This document shows positions 26,654 through 34,899 of a stretch of DNA of 64,000 bases, piece by piece. The stretch lies in NCBI GenBank assembly GCA_963758205.1, contig CAVWUM010000002.1, positions 1,178,001-1,242,000 on the forward strand. The letters run 5' to 3'. The DNA is from Owenweeksia sp963758205. GTDB taxonomy: Bacteria; Bacteroidota; Bacteroidia; Flavobacteriales; Schleiferiaceae. The notes below the pieces were generated by a model, which saw nothing but the letters and a program-made list of their open reading frames with translations, made no database searches and had not been told where the DNA came from. The stretch's first letter is position 1. The number at the start of each line of letters is the position of its first letter. The translations under genes were made by a program, and so were the position numbers.

Positions 26654-27327
26654 ACGACTGATCATATTAGTAATGCTTTGCGTCATATCCATTGCAGCGT
26701 ACAGTCAGGAGCGACCGCGACAGGAGGGCACTGAACTCTGGATGGGAGCAACATTAAAAATGAAGGTTTATAAAAAATTGCGGCTTGATGTGGAGCAACA
26801 GCTGCGTTTAGAAGATCACGAAAGCGGCTTTGACCAGACTTTTACCGAAGTAGGTCTGCGCTATAAATTCTTCTGACAATTTTGACATAAAGGGGCAGTA
26901 CCGCTACGCTATTACAGATGATGAGCATAACGAGGGCCGCTGGTCTATAGACCTTAGTTATGAATATGATATTAATAACTGCCCTTTGGATATTGGTTAC
27001 CGCTTTAGGTTTCAGGACGAAAAAGTGGACTGGACAGGTGAAAAGAAAACCTATATGCGCCACCGGCTTACGCTGGATTACAACCTAAGTAAACTGGTTG
27101 ACCCGGAATTTGAGTATGAGTGGTTTTTTAAGTTTAATGATAATAACGAGTTCAGGCGAAATCGCTACACCTTTAGCCTGCAGTGGAAACTAAGCAAGGA
27201 TGCCGAGCTCGTAACCTTTTTTCGCCTTGAAGATGAATACAACGTCAAAAAGCCCGACAGAACATACATTGTAGGCCTGGCCTACTCATATGATCTGGAT
27301 TTGAGGAAGAAGAAAAAGAGTAAATAA
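26643..27327 (+). CDS. DUF2490-family outer-membrane protein (one-base frameshift)
   Basis: With one base removed near 26874 this is a 227-residue protein. It has a signal peptide (about 1-21, ending AYSQ), then strands such as GATLKMKVYKKLRLDVEQQLRLED and a C-terminal TYIVGLAYSYDLDL, all typical of DUF2490 barrels. As given, frame 0 stops at TGA 26874-26876 and the second part has no start of its own. The lesion is the same single-base type seen in rplM and pyrH. It overlaps the CotH gene by 11 bases and ends before a terminator. Function of the family is unknown. Confidence 0.78.
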
Positions 27328-27357
27328 AAAAGGCCATCTTTTCAGACGGCCTCTTTT
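27327..27357 (+). terminator. Terminator of the CotH operon
   Basis: AGGCC (27331-27335) pairs with GGCCT (27348-27352), the stem is extended inside by TCT/AGA, and CTTTT follows. It lies just left of the insertion sequence. Confidence 0.65.
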
Positions 27358-27410
27358 ATATCAATTTATTGTCCCGTCCTGAAATACCGTTACACTAAAA
27401 CTGTAACAGT

Positions 27411-27839
27411 ATGAAAAACAGCAAGAAGTATGTGAAGAGGACTCAAAGAGATTACTCAATGTCCTTTAAACTGTCTGTGGTAGAAGAAATAGAGAAAGGT
27501 GAGCTTTCTACCCATGGAGCGTGCAAAAAATACGGAATACAAGCCCGGAGCACGGTAGTAAACTGGTTGCTAAAACACGGTACCTTTGATTGGGTGAACC
27601 AAACACCCTCACAGATGCCCAAGTCTAGCGAACAAAAGCTCATGGAGCTGGAACAGACGGTCCGGCTTTTAGAAAGGCAGAAGGCCCAACTGGAACACCA
27701 GGTAGCCCAGGCCGACAAGAAGGCCATCATCTTTGATATGATGATCAATCTGGCCGAAAAGGAGTATAACATCCCGATCCGAAAAAACTCCTCACCCAAA
27801 CAATCGACCTCTACCGTGGACGGTACCAAGAAAGCCTGA
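27411..27839 (+). CDS. IS3-family transposase OrfA
   Basis: 142 residues. The N-terminal helix-turn-helix (MSFKLSVVEEIEKGELSTHG, then KKYGIQARSTVVNWLLKHG, about residues 19-55) binds the inverted repeats. A leucine-zipper-like coil (MELEQTVRLLERQKAQLEHQ, about 73-92) mediates multimerisation. It is followed by the slippery site that yields OrfAB. Confidence 0.9.
   Translation: MKNSKKYVKRTQRDYSMSFKLSVVEEIEKGELSTHGACKKYGIQARSTVVNWLLKHGTFDWVNQTPSQMPKSSEQKLMELEQTVRLLERQKAQLEHQVAQADKKAIIFDMMINLAEKEYNIPIRKNSSPKQSTSTVDGTKKA
27782..27788 (+). promoter_or_regulatory. Programmed -1 frameshift site A AAA AAC
   Basis: AAAAAAC in the correct phase (A AAA AAC) near the end of orfA. After a -1 slip translation reads KLLTQTIDLYRGRYQESLTA and runs straight into orfB with no stop, making the OrfAB transposase. 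This is the standard IS3-family arrangement. Confidence 0.8.
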
Positions 27840-27853
27840 CGGCTACCTGTAGA

Positions 27854-28702
27854 TTGTTTGGGGCAAGCAGGCAGGTATATTACCGTGCTGTAAAAGCACA
27901 AATCAAACGTAAGGAGCAGGCCCGGGATGTAATAGATATGGTCCGGGAGCTCCGGTTACAAATGCCCAGGTTGGGCACCCGCAAACTCTACCATCTGCTG
28001 TACCCTGACCTCAAGTTAGTAGGAATAGGTAGAGACAGGCTCTTTGCCATTTTAAAAGCCAACCATATGTTGATAAAACCCCAGCGGCAATATCATATTA
28101 CCACAGACTCCCATCACCGGTTCCGCAAACATAAAAACCTGATAGAGGGATACGAAGTATCCAGGCCTGAAGAAATATGGGTATCGGACATTACCTATGT
28201 GGGCAACAGAAGCAACCCTATGTACCTGGCCCTGGTTACGGATGCCTATTCCAAAAAGATCATGGGCTACCATGTATCGGACAGCCTGCATACCACCGGG
28301 GCTTTAAAAGCCTTGCGCATGGCCCTTTCAAAAAAAATGTACCGGCACCCCCTGATCCACCATTCCGACAGGGGGTTTCAGTACTGTAGTAATGAATATC
28401 AAAAGTTATTGAAAAAAGGAAAGGTCACCTGTAGCATGACTGAATCTTACGATCCTTATGCCAATGCTGTGGCCGAAAGGGTTAATGGGATATTAAAACA
28501 TGAATTCCTGTTCCAAAACAAAACACCTGAACTTTCCGTAATGAGGGCCCTGGTTACGGATAGTGTCCGTATTTATAATCGGCTAAGGCCCCACCTTTCA
28601 TGTTACATGCTTACACCTGAAAAAATGCACCAACAACAAGCAATGAAGATAAAGACCTATAAAAACAAAAACAGGGACAGTGTTGATCCTGCCCCTGTTT
28701 GA
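27854..28702 (+). CDS. IS3-family transposase OrfB (DDE integrase)
   Basis: 282 residues as a separate reading frame, normally made as the C-terminal part of OrfAB. HTH_21-like region (ELRLQMPRLGTRKLYHLLYP). Integrase core with the DDE triad: Asp in WVSDITYV, Asp in HHSDRGFQY, Glu in NAVAERVNGILKHEF, 35 residues after the second Asp as in all IS3 members. It ends with LRPHLSCYMLTPEKMH. No inactivating change is seen. Confidence 0.92.
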   Translation: MFGASRQVYYRAVKAQIKRKEQARDVIDMVRELRLQMPRLGTRKLYHLLYPDLKLVGIGRDRLFAILKANHMLIKPQRQYHITTDSHHRFRKHKNLIEGYEVSRPEEIWVSDITYVGNRSNPMYLALVTDAYSKKIMGYHVSDSLHTTGALKALRMALSKKMYRHPLIHHSDRGFQYCSNEYQKLLKKGKVTCSMTESYDPYANAVAERVNGILKHEFLFQNKTPELSVMRALVTDSVRIYNRLRPHLSCYMLTPEKMHQQQAMKIKTYKNKNRDSVDPAPV

Positions 28703-28765
28703 TTAATTTTAATGCCTTTAAAACCTGTAACGGTTATTTAGGACTAGTCATATTTTTAATTGAGA

Positions 28766-29590
28766 TTACACTCCCAATCCTACTCTTTTAAAGGAAGTGA
28801 TGGTAAGTCCTTTCTTTACTGAATCAAGGTACTTTGATACGCTAAGTTTTCCATCACGGATATAATCCTGCTCCAATAGGGTGCTTTCCTTAAAGAATTT
28901 GTTTAGACGGCCTTGGGCAATCTTATCCAACATTTCTTCAGGCTTACCTTCCTGGCGGGCAAGGTCTTTACCTACTTCAAGCTCACGCTCAATAACATCA
29001 GCAGGTACTTCATCACGGTTAAGCGATACAGGGTTCATAGCTGCAGCCTGCATAGCTACATTTCTTCCGGCCTCGCCAGCTTCCTCGTTCATACCTACTA
29101 GGGTAGCCAGTTTATTACCAGCGTGAATGTACTCAGCTACAAATGGAGCCTCTACGGTTTCGTACCCACCAATCTCCAGTTTCTCACCAATTACACCGGT
29201 TTGCTCAGTCAACTTATCCTCGATGGTCATGCCATCAATAGTTTCCTTAAGCAAAGCCTCAGTGTTGGCTGGCTTGGCTTCAATAGCCTTGTCCAAAATC
29301 TTTTGGGTAAGTGCAATAAAGCTTTCGTTTTTGGCCACAAAGTCAGTTTCGCAGTTAAGGCTCACAACAGCACCAAAGGTGTTATCCGAGGTAGTGCCTG
29401 CCAATACGCAACCTTCAGTTGCTTCACGGTCGGCACGTTTGGCGGCAACTTTTTGCCCCTGTTTACGAAGCACGTCTACCGCTTTTTCAAAATCACCGTC
29501 TGCCTCTACAAGTGCTTTCTTGCAATCCATCATACCGGCACCGGTTTGTTGTCTCAATTTATTTACGTCTGCTGCAGTAATATTAGCCAT
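28766..29590 (-). CDS. tsf: Elongation factor Ts
   Basis: 274 residues. The nucleotide-exchange factor for EF-Tu. N-terminal UBA-like domain with VNKLRQQTGAGMMDCKKALVE (about 9-29). TDFVAKNESF (about 81-90) is the invariant TDFV motif that contacts EF-Tu. The dimerisation region follows, and YIRDGKLSVSKYLDS lies near the end. It is 105 bases after rpsB, the usual rpsB-tsf operon. The insertion sequence lies just beyond its stop. Confidence 0.97.
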   Translation of the reverse strand: MANITAADVNKLRQQTGAGMMDCKKALVEADGDFEKAVDVLRKQGQKVAAKRADREATEGCVLAGTTSDNTFGAVVSLNCETDFVAKNESFIALTQKILDKAIEAKPANTEALLKETIDGMTIEDKLTEQTGVIGEKLEIGGYETVEAPFVAEYIHAGNKLATLVGMNEEAGEAGRNVAMQAAAMNPVSLNRDEVPADVIERELEVGKDLARQEGKPEEMLDKIAQGRLNKFFKESTLLEQDYIRDGKLSVSKYLDSVKKGLTITSFKRVGLGV

Positions 29591-29695
29591 GGCTGTAAAT
29601 GTTTGTTGTTTTTATTAAAAGTTAAAAGGGACAAAAATTGCTTTTCATCCCTTTTTTATAGTCAAACTATTGTAAAATAATCTTAAAGAGATCTC

Positions 29696-30481
29696 TTAAT
29701 CTTCAGAAGAATCGTCATCGTCTGCCACATCAGCGGTTTCTTTCTTCTTGGCTGCTTTCTTAATCTTGTCTTGAGAAGCTTTTTCCTTATCAGATTTTCT
29801 ATCGGTAAGGCCACCTTTAATGGCTTCAGTCACTCTTCTCACCAATACTTCTATAGAGCGGGTAGCATCATCATTACCAGGGATTGCAAAATCAACTTCA
29901 TGCGGATCAGAGTTGGTATCTACAATGGCAAATGTTGGTATTCCCAGTTTTTTAGCTTCAGCTACAGCAATATGCTCTTTATTGATATCAACAATAAAAA
30001 GAGCTGCTGGCAGGCGGGTCATATCAGCGATAGAACCTAATTGTCTGTCAAGCTTTTGTCTTTGGCGATCTACCTGTAGTCTTTCTTTTTTAGAAAGAGT
30101 GTTGAATGTACCATCCTCCTTCATCTTGTCGATAGCCTGCATCTTTTTAACCGCCTTACGGATGGTTATAAAGTTGGTAAGCATACCTCCAGGCCAACGC
30201 TCGGTGATGTAGGGCATATTTACGCTACCAGCGTTATCGGCAATAATATCCTTTGCCTGCTTTTTGGTAGCCACATACATAATCTTGCGGCCAGAGGCTG
30301 CAATTTTTGCCAAAGCATCACAAGCTATATTAAGCTTAGCTTCGGTTTTGTAAAGGTCAATAATGTGGATACCATTACGCTCCATAAAAATATAAGGAGC
30401 CATACCTGGATTCCACTTACGGGTAAGGTGTCCGAAGTGTACACCTGCATCCAACATTTCTTTAATGTTCTGATCTGCCAT
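29696..30481 (-). CDS. rpsB: 30S ribosomal protein S2
   Basis: 261 residues. N-terminal MLDAGVHFGHLTRKWNPGMAP-type motif (about 10-30), GGMLTNFITIRKAVKKM (about 94-110) and DTNSDPHEVDFAIPGNDDA (about 178-196) are the S2 signatures. The C-terminal 30 residues are a Lys/Ala-rich then acidic tail (ADVADDDDSSED), a Bacteroidota-type extension. A structured leader precedes the gene (30515-30562), possibly for autoregulation. Confidence 0.97.
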   Translation of the reverse strand: MADQNIKEMLDAGVHFGHLTRKWNPGMAPYIFMERNGIHIIDLYKTEAKLNIACDALAKIAASGRKIMYVATKKQAKDIIADNAGSVNMPYITERWPGGMLTNFITIRKAVKKMQAIDKMKEDGTFNTLSKKERLQVDRQRQKLDRQLGSIADMTRLPAALFIVDINKEHIAVAEAKKLGIPTFAIVDTNSDPHEVDFAIPGNDDATRSIEVLVRRVTEAIKGGLTDRKSDKEKASQDKIKKAAKKKETADVADDDDSSED

Positions 30482-30514
30482 TTTTCAGTAGTTGTTTACG
30501 TTCACTAAAACAAT

Positions 30515-30562
30515 CCGGGGGTGGTCATCCATACGCTTTGCGTAGTAGAAATGTGCCCCCCG
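30515..30562 (-). promoter_or_regulatory. Structured rpsB leader RNA
   Basis: On the minus-strand transcript an outer helix CGGGGG/CCCCCG (30557-30562 with 30516-30521) encloses a hairpin TACGC-AAA-GCGTA (30532-30544). It lies 34 bases before the rpsB ATG. The GC-rich tracts stand out in this AT-leaning genome. S2 binding its own leader is known in other phyla; here it is a structural prediction only. Confidence 0.5.
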
Positions 30563-30592
30563 AATTTGGATACTAAACGGTTTATAAAAATA

Positions 30593-30979
30593 TTAACGCT
30601 TGCTAAATTGAAATTTCTTACGGGCTTTCTTCTGACCGAATTTCTTACGCTCCACCATACGTGGATCGCGAGTCATAAGTCCGTCAGCTTTAAGCATTGG
30701 CTTATAATCAGCATTGATTTCAACCAAAGCTCTTGAGATACCCAAACGGATAGCCTCAGCCTGACCGGTAATACCGCCACCTTCTACATTCACCATTACG
30801 TCATACTGACCAGTGGTTTCAGTAAGAGCAAAAGCTTGCTCTAACTTGTAGTGTAGGGTTGGGGTGTTGAAGTAATCTTTAAAGTTCTTCTTGTTTACTG
30901 TGATTTCACCGTTTCCCTCTTTCAGGAATACACGCGCTACAGAAGTTTTTCTTCTTCCAATGGTGTGAGTTACTGCCAT
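30593..30979 (-). CDS. rpsI: 30S ribosomal protein S9
   Basis: 128 residues. HTIGRRKTSVARVFLKEGNG (5-24), GGGITGQAEAIRLGISRAL (about 66-84) and the basic C-terminus DPRMVERKKFGQKKARKKFQ, ending SKR, which reaches the P-site tRNA. It follows rplM by 7 bases, the universal rplM-rpsI pair. Confidence 0.97.
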   Translation of the reverse strand: MAVTHTIGRRKTSVARVFLKEGNGEITVNKKNFKDYFNTPTLHYKLEQAFALTETTGQYDVMVNVEGGGITGQAEAIRLGISRALVEINADYKPMLKADGLMTRDPRMVERKKFGQKKARKKFQFSKR

Positions 30980-30986
30980 CTTACGA

Positions 30987-31444
30987 TTATATAATGTTGT
31001 TAAGATCTATTTGCTCTGGCTTCTGAGCTACTTGCTTGTAGTCAGTTCCTTCATTTACACTAAGGTTACGAAAAAGCTCACGTCCAAGTCTGTTTTTTGG
31101 CAACATACCACGAATAGCGTTTTCAACAACTCTTATTTGGTTGTTTTTTCAACAATTCAGCTGGAGTACTAAAGCGCTGTCCACCAGGAAAACCAGTGTG
31201 TCTTACGTATTCTTTTTCCTCGGCTTTGTTTCCGCTAAGCACAGATTTTACTTGCATTAATCACAACCACATTGTCTCCACCATCTACGTGGGGAGTAAA
31301 ATCGGGCTTATGCTTACCACGAAGAAGGAAAGCCACTTTTGAAGCTAATCTTCCCAAAGTTTGGCCTTCAGCATCTACCAACACCCATTTCTTGTCTACG
31401 GTTTGGCTGTTTGCCGATACAGTTTTATAGCTAATTGTATTCAC
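30987..31444 (-). CDS. rplM: 50S ribosomal protein L13 (two frameshifts in this sequence)
   Basis: With two single bases removed, near 31240 and 31133, the gene encodes 151 residues, the normal L13 length. WVLVDAEGQTLGRLASKVAF (about 20-39) and GDNVVVINASK (about 57-67) come first. After the first lesion the frame resumes with SGNKAEEKEYVRHTGFPGGQ. After the second it resumes with VVENAIRGMLPKNRLGRELF and ends VAQKPEQIDLNNII. Without correction the product stops after 69 residues, which cannot be right for an essential ribosomal protein. This is the clearest sign of insertion errors in the sequence. Co-transcribed with rpsI, rpsB and tsf. Confidence 0.95.
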
Positions 31445-31502
31445 AACTGTTTTATTTTTAATCTGTTAGGATCGTTATTGACCCTTCTCTAAAAAGGGGC
31501 TG

Positions 31503-31535
31503 CAAACTTACAATTAAAAATATTTATCCACCAAA
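31503..31535 (-). promoter_or_regulatory. rplM operon promoter (TTTG-N21-TAAGTTTG)
   Basis: On the minus strand TTTG (31532-31535), a 21-base spacer and TAAGTTTG (31503-31510), followed by CAGCC. The leader to the rplM ATG is about 50-55 bases and contains a small CCCTT/AAGGG hairpin. Confidence 0.65.
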
Positions 31536-31661
31536 CAAATTCATCCTAATTTATTGATACTCTATGGTAGTGCGTGCCACCTTACCCAACCACTACCTTT
31601 CAATTCACGTAAATTAACATAGCGAATAGTTAACTTCGCAGTCCCTTTTTAAAAATTCTTT

Positions 31662-33725
31662 ATGAAAAAAGTTTTGCTACTTGTAATGGCCATAGGGCTT
31701 TCAACGTCTTTATGGTCTCAAAATGTTATCCCTTGTTACACTGATGAGCATCAGCATGGGCTTGCCCAAAAGCACCCGGAGCTTGCTGCCGAATATGAGC
31801 AAAAAAGGCAAGAACTATATGATTATGCCGCTAGCCATCTCCCAGAAAAAGGAAAGACCGAGGCTGCTGTTTTAACCATACCGGTGGTATTCCATGTTTT
31901 ATATGATACTCCGTATGATAATATTGCGAAGTCACAGATATTAGATGCGCTGAGAATACTTAATGAAGATTTTCGCAGACAGAACCCTGATGCCGGTAAC
32001 CTGCGCCCAATTTTTCAAAACATTGGTGCCGATGTTGAAGTGGAATTTGCCTTGGCCAAGAAAGATCAGGATGGCAACTGTACAGATGGTATAACCAGAA
32101 TACAGTCTTCTTTATCCGTAATGTCAAGCCCACGCGATCGTGTAAAGGGGCTTATACAGTGGGATCCTCAAAAGTACCTAAACATTTGGGTGGTTAACAG
32201 TATTGAAAGCAGCAGTTCCTCATCTGGTGTTGTATTAGGGTATGCAAATTTCCCGTGGTGGTCTGCAGCAGCGGATGGTATTGTAATTCGCCATGATGCT
32301 GTGGGCAACACTGGTACATCACGGTACGATGGCCGCACACTAACCCATGAAGTAGGGCATTACCTGGGTCTATTGCACCCGTTCCAGGGCGGCTGCACCC
32401 CTGGTGACGGCATTAATGACACCCCTCCTGTTGCTACCCCAAATTATGGCTGTAATCTTGGTAAAAACAGTTGTAGCAACGACTCCCCTGATCTTCCTGA
32501 TATGATTGAGAACTTTATGGATTATAGCGATGGTGTTTGTCAAAACACCTTTACCAACGGCCAAAAAGCCCTAATGGTTGCTGTACTTAACAACACTAAT
32601 TATCGCAAAAATTTGGTTTCGGCTTCTAACCTTATTGCCACAGGCGTAACAAACCCACCTGCATGCCAAGCCACTGCAAACTTCCGAATTGATGAAGAGG
32701 CCATTTGTGAAGGGCAGACGGTTTCATTTTTAGACGAAACTGAAGGCGGAGACCCCAGCAACTATAACTGGACTTTTCAAGGAGGAAACCCCTCAACATC
32801 CACCGATCAAAATCCCACAGTTAATTATAACCTTCCGGGCGTATATGATGTATCCTTAACTGTGAGCAATAGTGCAGGTACTTCTACAAAAACCATGAAG
32901 AGAGGTGTAGTGGTAAGACCTAACTGGACACCTTATTTAGCCGAGTGGAAAGAAGATTTTGAATCTCAGGATATAAATAATACTGATATAACCGTGGCTA
33001 CAACCTATGATGATACAAAGTTTAAGATAACTAACAACGCCTCCAGTACAGGTACTCAATCCTTATTATTGGAAAACTTTAATTCAGCAGAGCCCATTGA
33101 CCTGGATTATATGATCAGCCCTAACATACAAACCATATTTGGTAAGGATATTACTCTGACTTTTGATTATGCATTTGCCCAGATTGTTGGTAATGAACTT
33201 GACAGACTAAGGGTTCTGGTATCAACAGACTGTGGACAAACATGGGCAATATTAAGGTCATATGTAGGCTTTGTATTGCGTACTACCAGCAGCCCGGTCT
33301 CAACATCCTTTGTACCCGGAACCAATGAATGGAAGTCATCATCCATTAACCTGAATGGCTACTCGGATAAAGGCCCTATTTTATTGAAATGGGAATTTCA
33401 GGCCGATGGCGGAAACAACCTGTACCTGGATAACATTAACATCACCTCTTCCAACATTGGCTTAACAGAAGAAGAAATAAGCCGCACCATAAGTTTTTAC
33501 CCAAACCCTGCACGAGACAAGTTTACTGTTGATTTTGGATCAGAACTTAACAGCGATACGGAAATATTAATTACTGATATAAATGGTAAGCTGGTAATGC
33601 AGGAAACAGCAGATAAAGGAGCAACTAAGCATACTTTTAGCAGTCTTAAATTACCTGGTGGAATTTATATGGTATCTCTTACATTTGAGAACCAAAGAGT
33701 AACCAAGAAATTAATTATTGAATGA
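31662..33725 (+). CDS. Secreted M43-type zinc metalloprotease with PKD domain and T9SS tail
   Basis: 687 residues. Signal peptide (1-19, ending LWSQ), a short propeptide, then a pappalysin-type (M43) catalytic domain. The zinc motif HEVGHYLGLLHPF begins at His229 (HExxHxxGxxH) and the Met-turn is ENFMDYSD. TIPVVFHVLY and GIVIRHDAVG are family strands. A PKD domain follows (about 340-420: FLDETEGGDPSNYNWTFQGG). Then a jelly-roll-like region with LYLDNINI, and a type A T9SS signal (ISFYPNPARDKFTVDF ... VTKKLIIE). It should be exported across the outer membrane and degrade external protein. It overlaps the next gene by 4 bases (ATGA). Confidence 0.92.
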   Translation: MKKVLLLVMAIGLSTSLWSQNVIPCYTDEHQHGLAQKHPELAAEYEQKRQELYDYAASHLPEKGKTEAAVLTIPVVFHVLYDTPYDNIAKSQILDALRILNEDFRRQNPDAGNLRPIFQNIGADVEVEFALAKKDQDGNCTDGITRIQSSLSVMSSPRDRVKGLIQWDPQKYLNIWVVNSIESSSSSSGVVLGYANFPWWSAAADGIVIRHDAVGNTGTSRYDGRTLTHEVGHYLGLLHPFQGGCTPGDGINDTPPVATPNYGCNLGKNSCSNDSPDLPDMIENFMDYSDGVCQNTFTNGQKALMVAVLNNTNYRKNLVSASNLIATGVTNPPACQATANFRIDEEAICEGQTVSFLDETEGGDPSNYNWTFQGGNPSTSTDQNPTVNYNLPGVYDVSLTVSNSAGTSTKTMKRGVVVRPNWTPYLAEWKEDFESQDINNTDITVATTYDDTKFKITNNASSTGTQSLLLENFNSAEPIDLDYMISPNIQTIFGKDITLTFDYAFAQIVGNELDRLRVLVSTDCGQTWAILRSYVGFVLRTTSSPVSTSFVPGTNEWKSSSINLNGYSDKGPILLKWEFQADGGNNLYLDNINITSSNIGLTEEEISRTISFYPNPARDKFTVDFGSELNSDTEILITDINGKLVMQETADKGATKHTFSSLKLPGGIYMVSLTFENQRVTKKLIIE

Positions 33726-34423
33726 GGGTAATTGGATTTGCCATTTTCCTGTTAAGCATATCTAAAATCAGTGCTCAGGAAACCGGTACGTTGAAGCTTT
33801 ATATTTCACCCCCACCAGAAACTATAATGGTGGATGATACTGAATTAAAATTTGGCAACTCTATAGAACTAAAGCCCGGAAAGTATTTTTTAAAGGCCTG
33901 GGCGCCTAATAAAAAGCTGCTGGACACTATTGTAGAAGTGAAAGCCGGAGAAACTAATTCCTTTTTTTATCGCTTTGTTAACTCCGATGAATTTATTAGC
34001 CAAAACCGGATACTTGGAGCTTATACCAAAGAGCGCAATAAGCATTTAGCAGTACCTTCTATAACAACTGCTTTGGTAGCGGGGGCTTTGGCTATAACGT
34101 ATTTCAAGGGCAATTCAATACGCGATGAGGCATTAGAAAGCTATAACGAATACAAGTACGCAAACTCCAATATAAATGTTGAGGCTACAGAGTACCTTTC
34201 TCTACAAAGCAAATACAGGGGCTATGTTACGGCCTATTACATAGAGTGGGGCGCGCTGGCGGTTAGCTCTTATTACCTTTATAAAGGCATAAAGTGGGCT
34301 CGCAAAAACAAAGCTCCAACTTTTGATCCTCCAAAAAATCCTTTAGCGCTAAATGCTGTAGGTATGACACGGGATCGTTTTGGAAATTATGTTGTTGGAA
34401 TGAGTTTTAATATTGGCAAATGA
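33722..34423 (+). CDS. Exported protein with PEGA-like domain, unknown function
   Basis: 233 residues with a signal peptide (about 1-18, ending ISAQ). Residues 20-90 (LKLYISPPPETIMVDDTELK, GNSIELKPGKYFLKAWAP) resemble a PEGA-type beta domain. A hydrophobic stretch (about 114-130) and a second one near 178-190 could be membrane segments. The C-terminus, NYVVGMSFNIGK, resembles a barrel strand. It starts at ATGA with the protease stop and ends at ATGA with the next lipoprotein gene, so all three are translationally coupled and may act together. Confidence 0.65.
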   Translation: MRVIGFAIFLLSISKISAQETGTLKLYISPPPETIMVDDTELKFGNSIELKPGKYFLKAWAPNKKLLDTIVEVKAGETNSFFYRFVNSDEFISQNRILGAYTKERNKHLAVPSITTALVAGALAITYFKGNSIRDEALESYNEYKYANSNINVEATEYLSLQSKYRGYVTAYYIEWGALAVSSYYLYKGIKWARKNKAPTFDPPKNPLALNAVGMTRDRFGNYVVGMSFNIGK

Positions 34424-34899
34424 GAAAAATCATCTTTATAGCCTGTTCAATTGTCCTGTTCTCATCCTGCTTAAAGCAGGATGTTTTAAAGCAGGATGCT
34501 GTAGGTAACTTCAGAGAAACAGATTTTTTTAGAAGTGGTGATTTTGGCAATCTCAAAGTCTCTTTTACTGACACTATAATTACCACTATTCAAACATCAG
34601 GTGGGGCGCTGCGCTGCAGGCCCAGTTTTGTTATTCAGCTTGATGAAAACTACAGAAAGAGTCTCTCCGAAAGCTGGGACGGGCCTTACAAATTAATTTT
34701 AGAAAGGCCATTAAATCCAAATAACGATTTAGAAGTTTTTGAATCAACCAACTTTGATCAAAAATACCAGGTTACATCAATGCCTGCAGTGCAATGCGGA
34801 AATGGAATAGCCTTTAGCTTGACTCTTCAGTTGATTACACCCACAACATCCGTGATTGCTTCAGCAGAGGAAGATTACATAATGCCTACAATTCCTTAA
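34420..34899 (+). CDS. Lipoprotein of unknown function
   Basis: 159 residues. Lipobox LFSSC at about 13-17. Right after it comes a duplicated peptide, LKQDV-LKQDA, encoded by a 15-bp tandem repeat. The rest is beta-rich with two Cys (LRCRPSF, VQCGNG) that could form a disulfide. No family recognised. It is third in the operon with the M43 protease and PEGA-like protein. The last 4 bases overlap polA on the other strand. Confidence 0.65.
   Translation: MRKIIFIACSIVLFSSCLKQDVLKQDAVGNFRETDFFRSGDFGNLKVSFTDTIITTIQTSGGALRCRPSFVIQLDENYRKSLSESWDGPYKLILERPLNPNNDLEVFESTNFDQKYQVTSMPAVQCGNGIAFSLTLQLITPTTSVIASAEEDYIMPTIP
34463..34500 (+). repeat. 15-bp tandem repeat overlapping a palindrome in the lipoprotein gene
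   Basis: TTAAAGCAGGATGTT (34471-34485) is followed by TTAAAGCAGGATGCT (34486-34500), differing at one base. CATCCTGC (34463-34470) also pairs with GCAGGATG (34476-34483) around a 5-base loop. The repeat is in frame and adds five residues just after the lipid-modified Cys. Confidence 0.8.

Larger units (their letters stand above)
27370..28750 (+). mobile_element. IS3-family insertion sequence, complete, 1381 bp
   Basis: Imperfect inverted repeats bound the element. The left end (27370-27394) begins TGTCCCGTCCTGAAATACC and the right end (28726-28750), read inward, begins TGACTAGTCCTAAATAACC; both run into CGTTACA. The direct repeat TAT flanks both sides (27367-27369 and 28751-28753), a 3-bp target duplication as usual for IS3. 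It carries orfA and orfB with an A AAA AAC slippery site. It has landed 15 bases after tsf, between two housekeeping blocks, without breaking a gene. Intact ORFs, ends and target duplication point to a recent insertion. Confidence 0.92.

Noticed and set aside
27839..27854. IS orfA/orfB break as another sequencing error
   Set aside because: The break is the normal IS3 arrangement with an A AAA AAC slip site in the right phase, a -1 and not a +1 change.
31614..31634. TTAACA and TTAACT before the M43 protease as a Pho box
   Set aside because: The cores are 16 bases apart, not 11, so they do not fit the repeat geometry seen near phoB.
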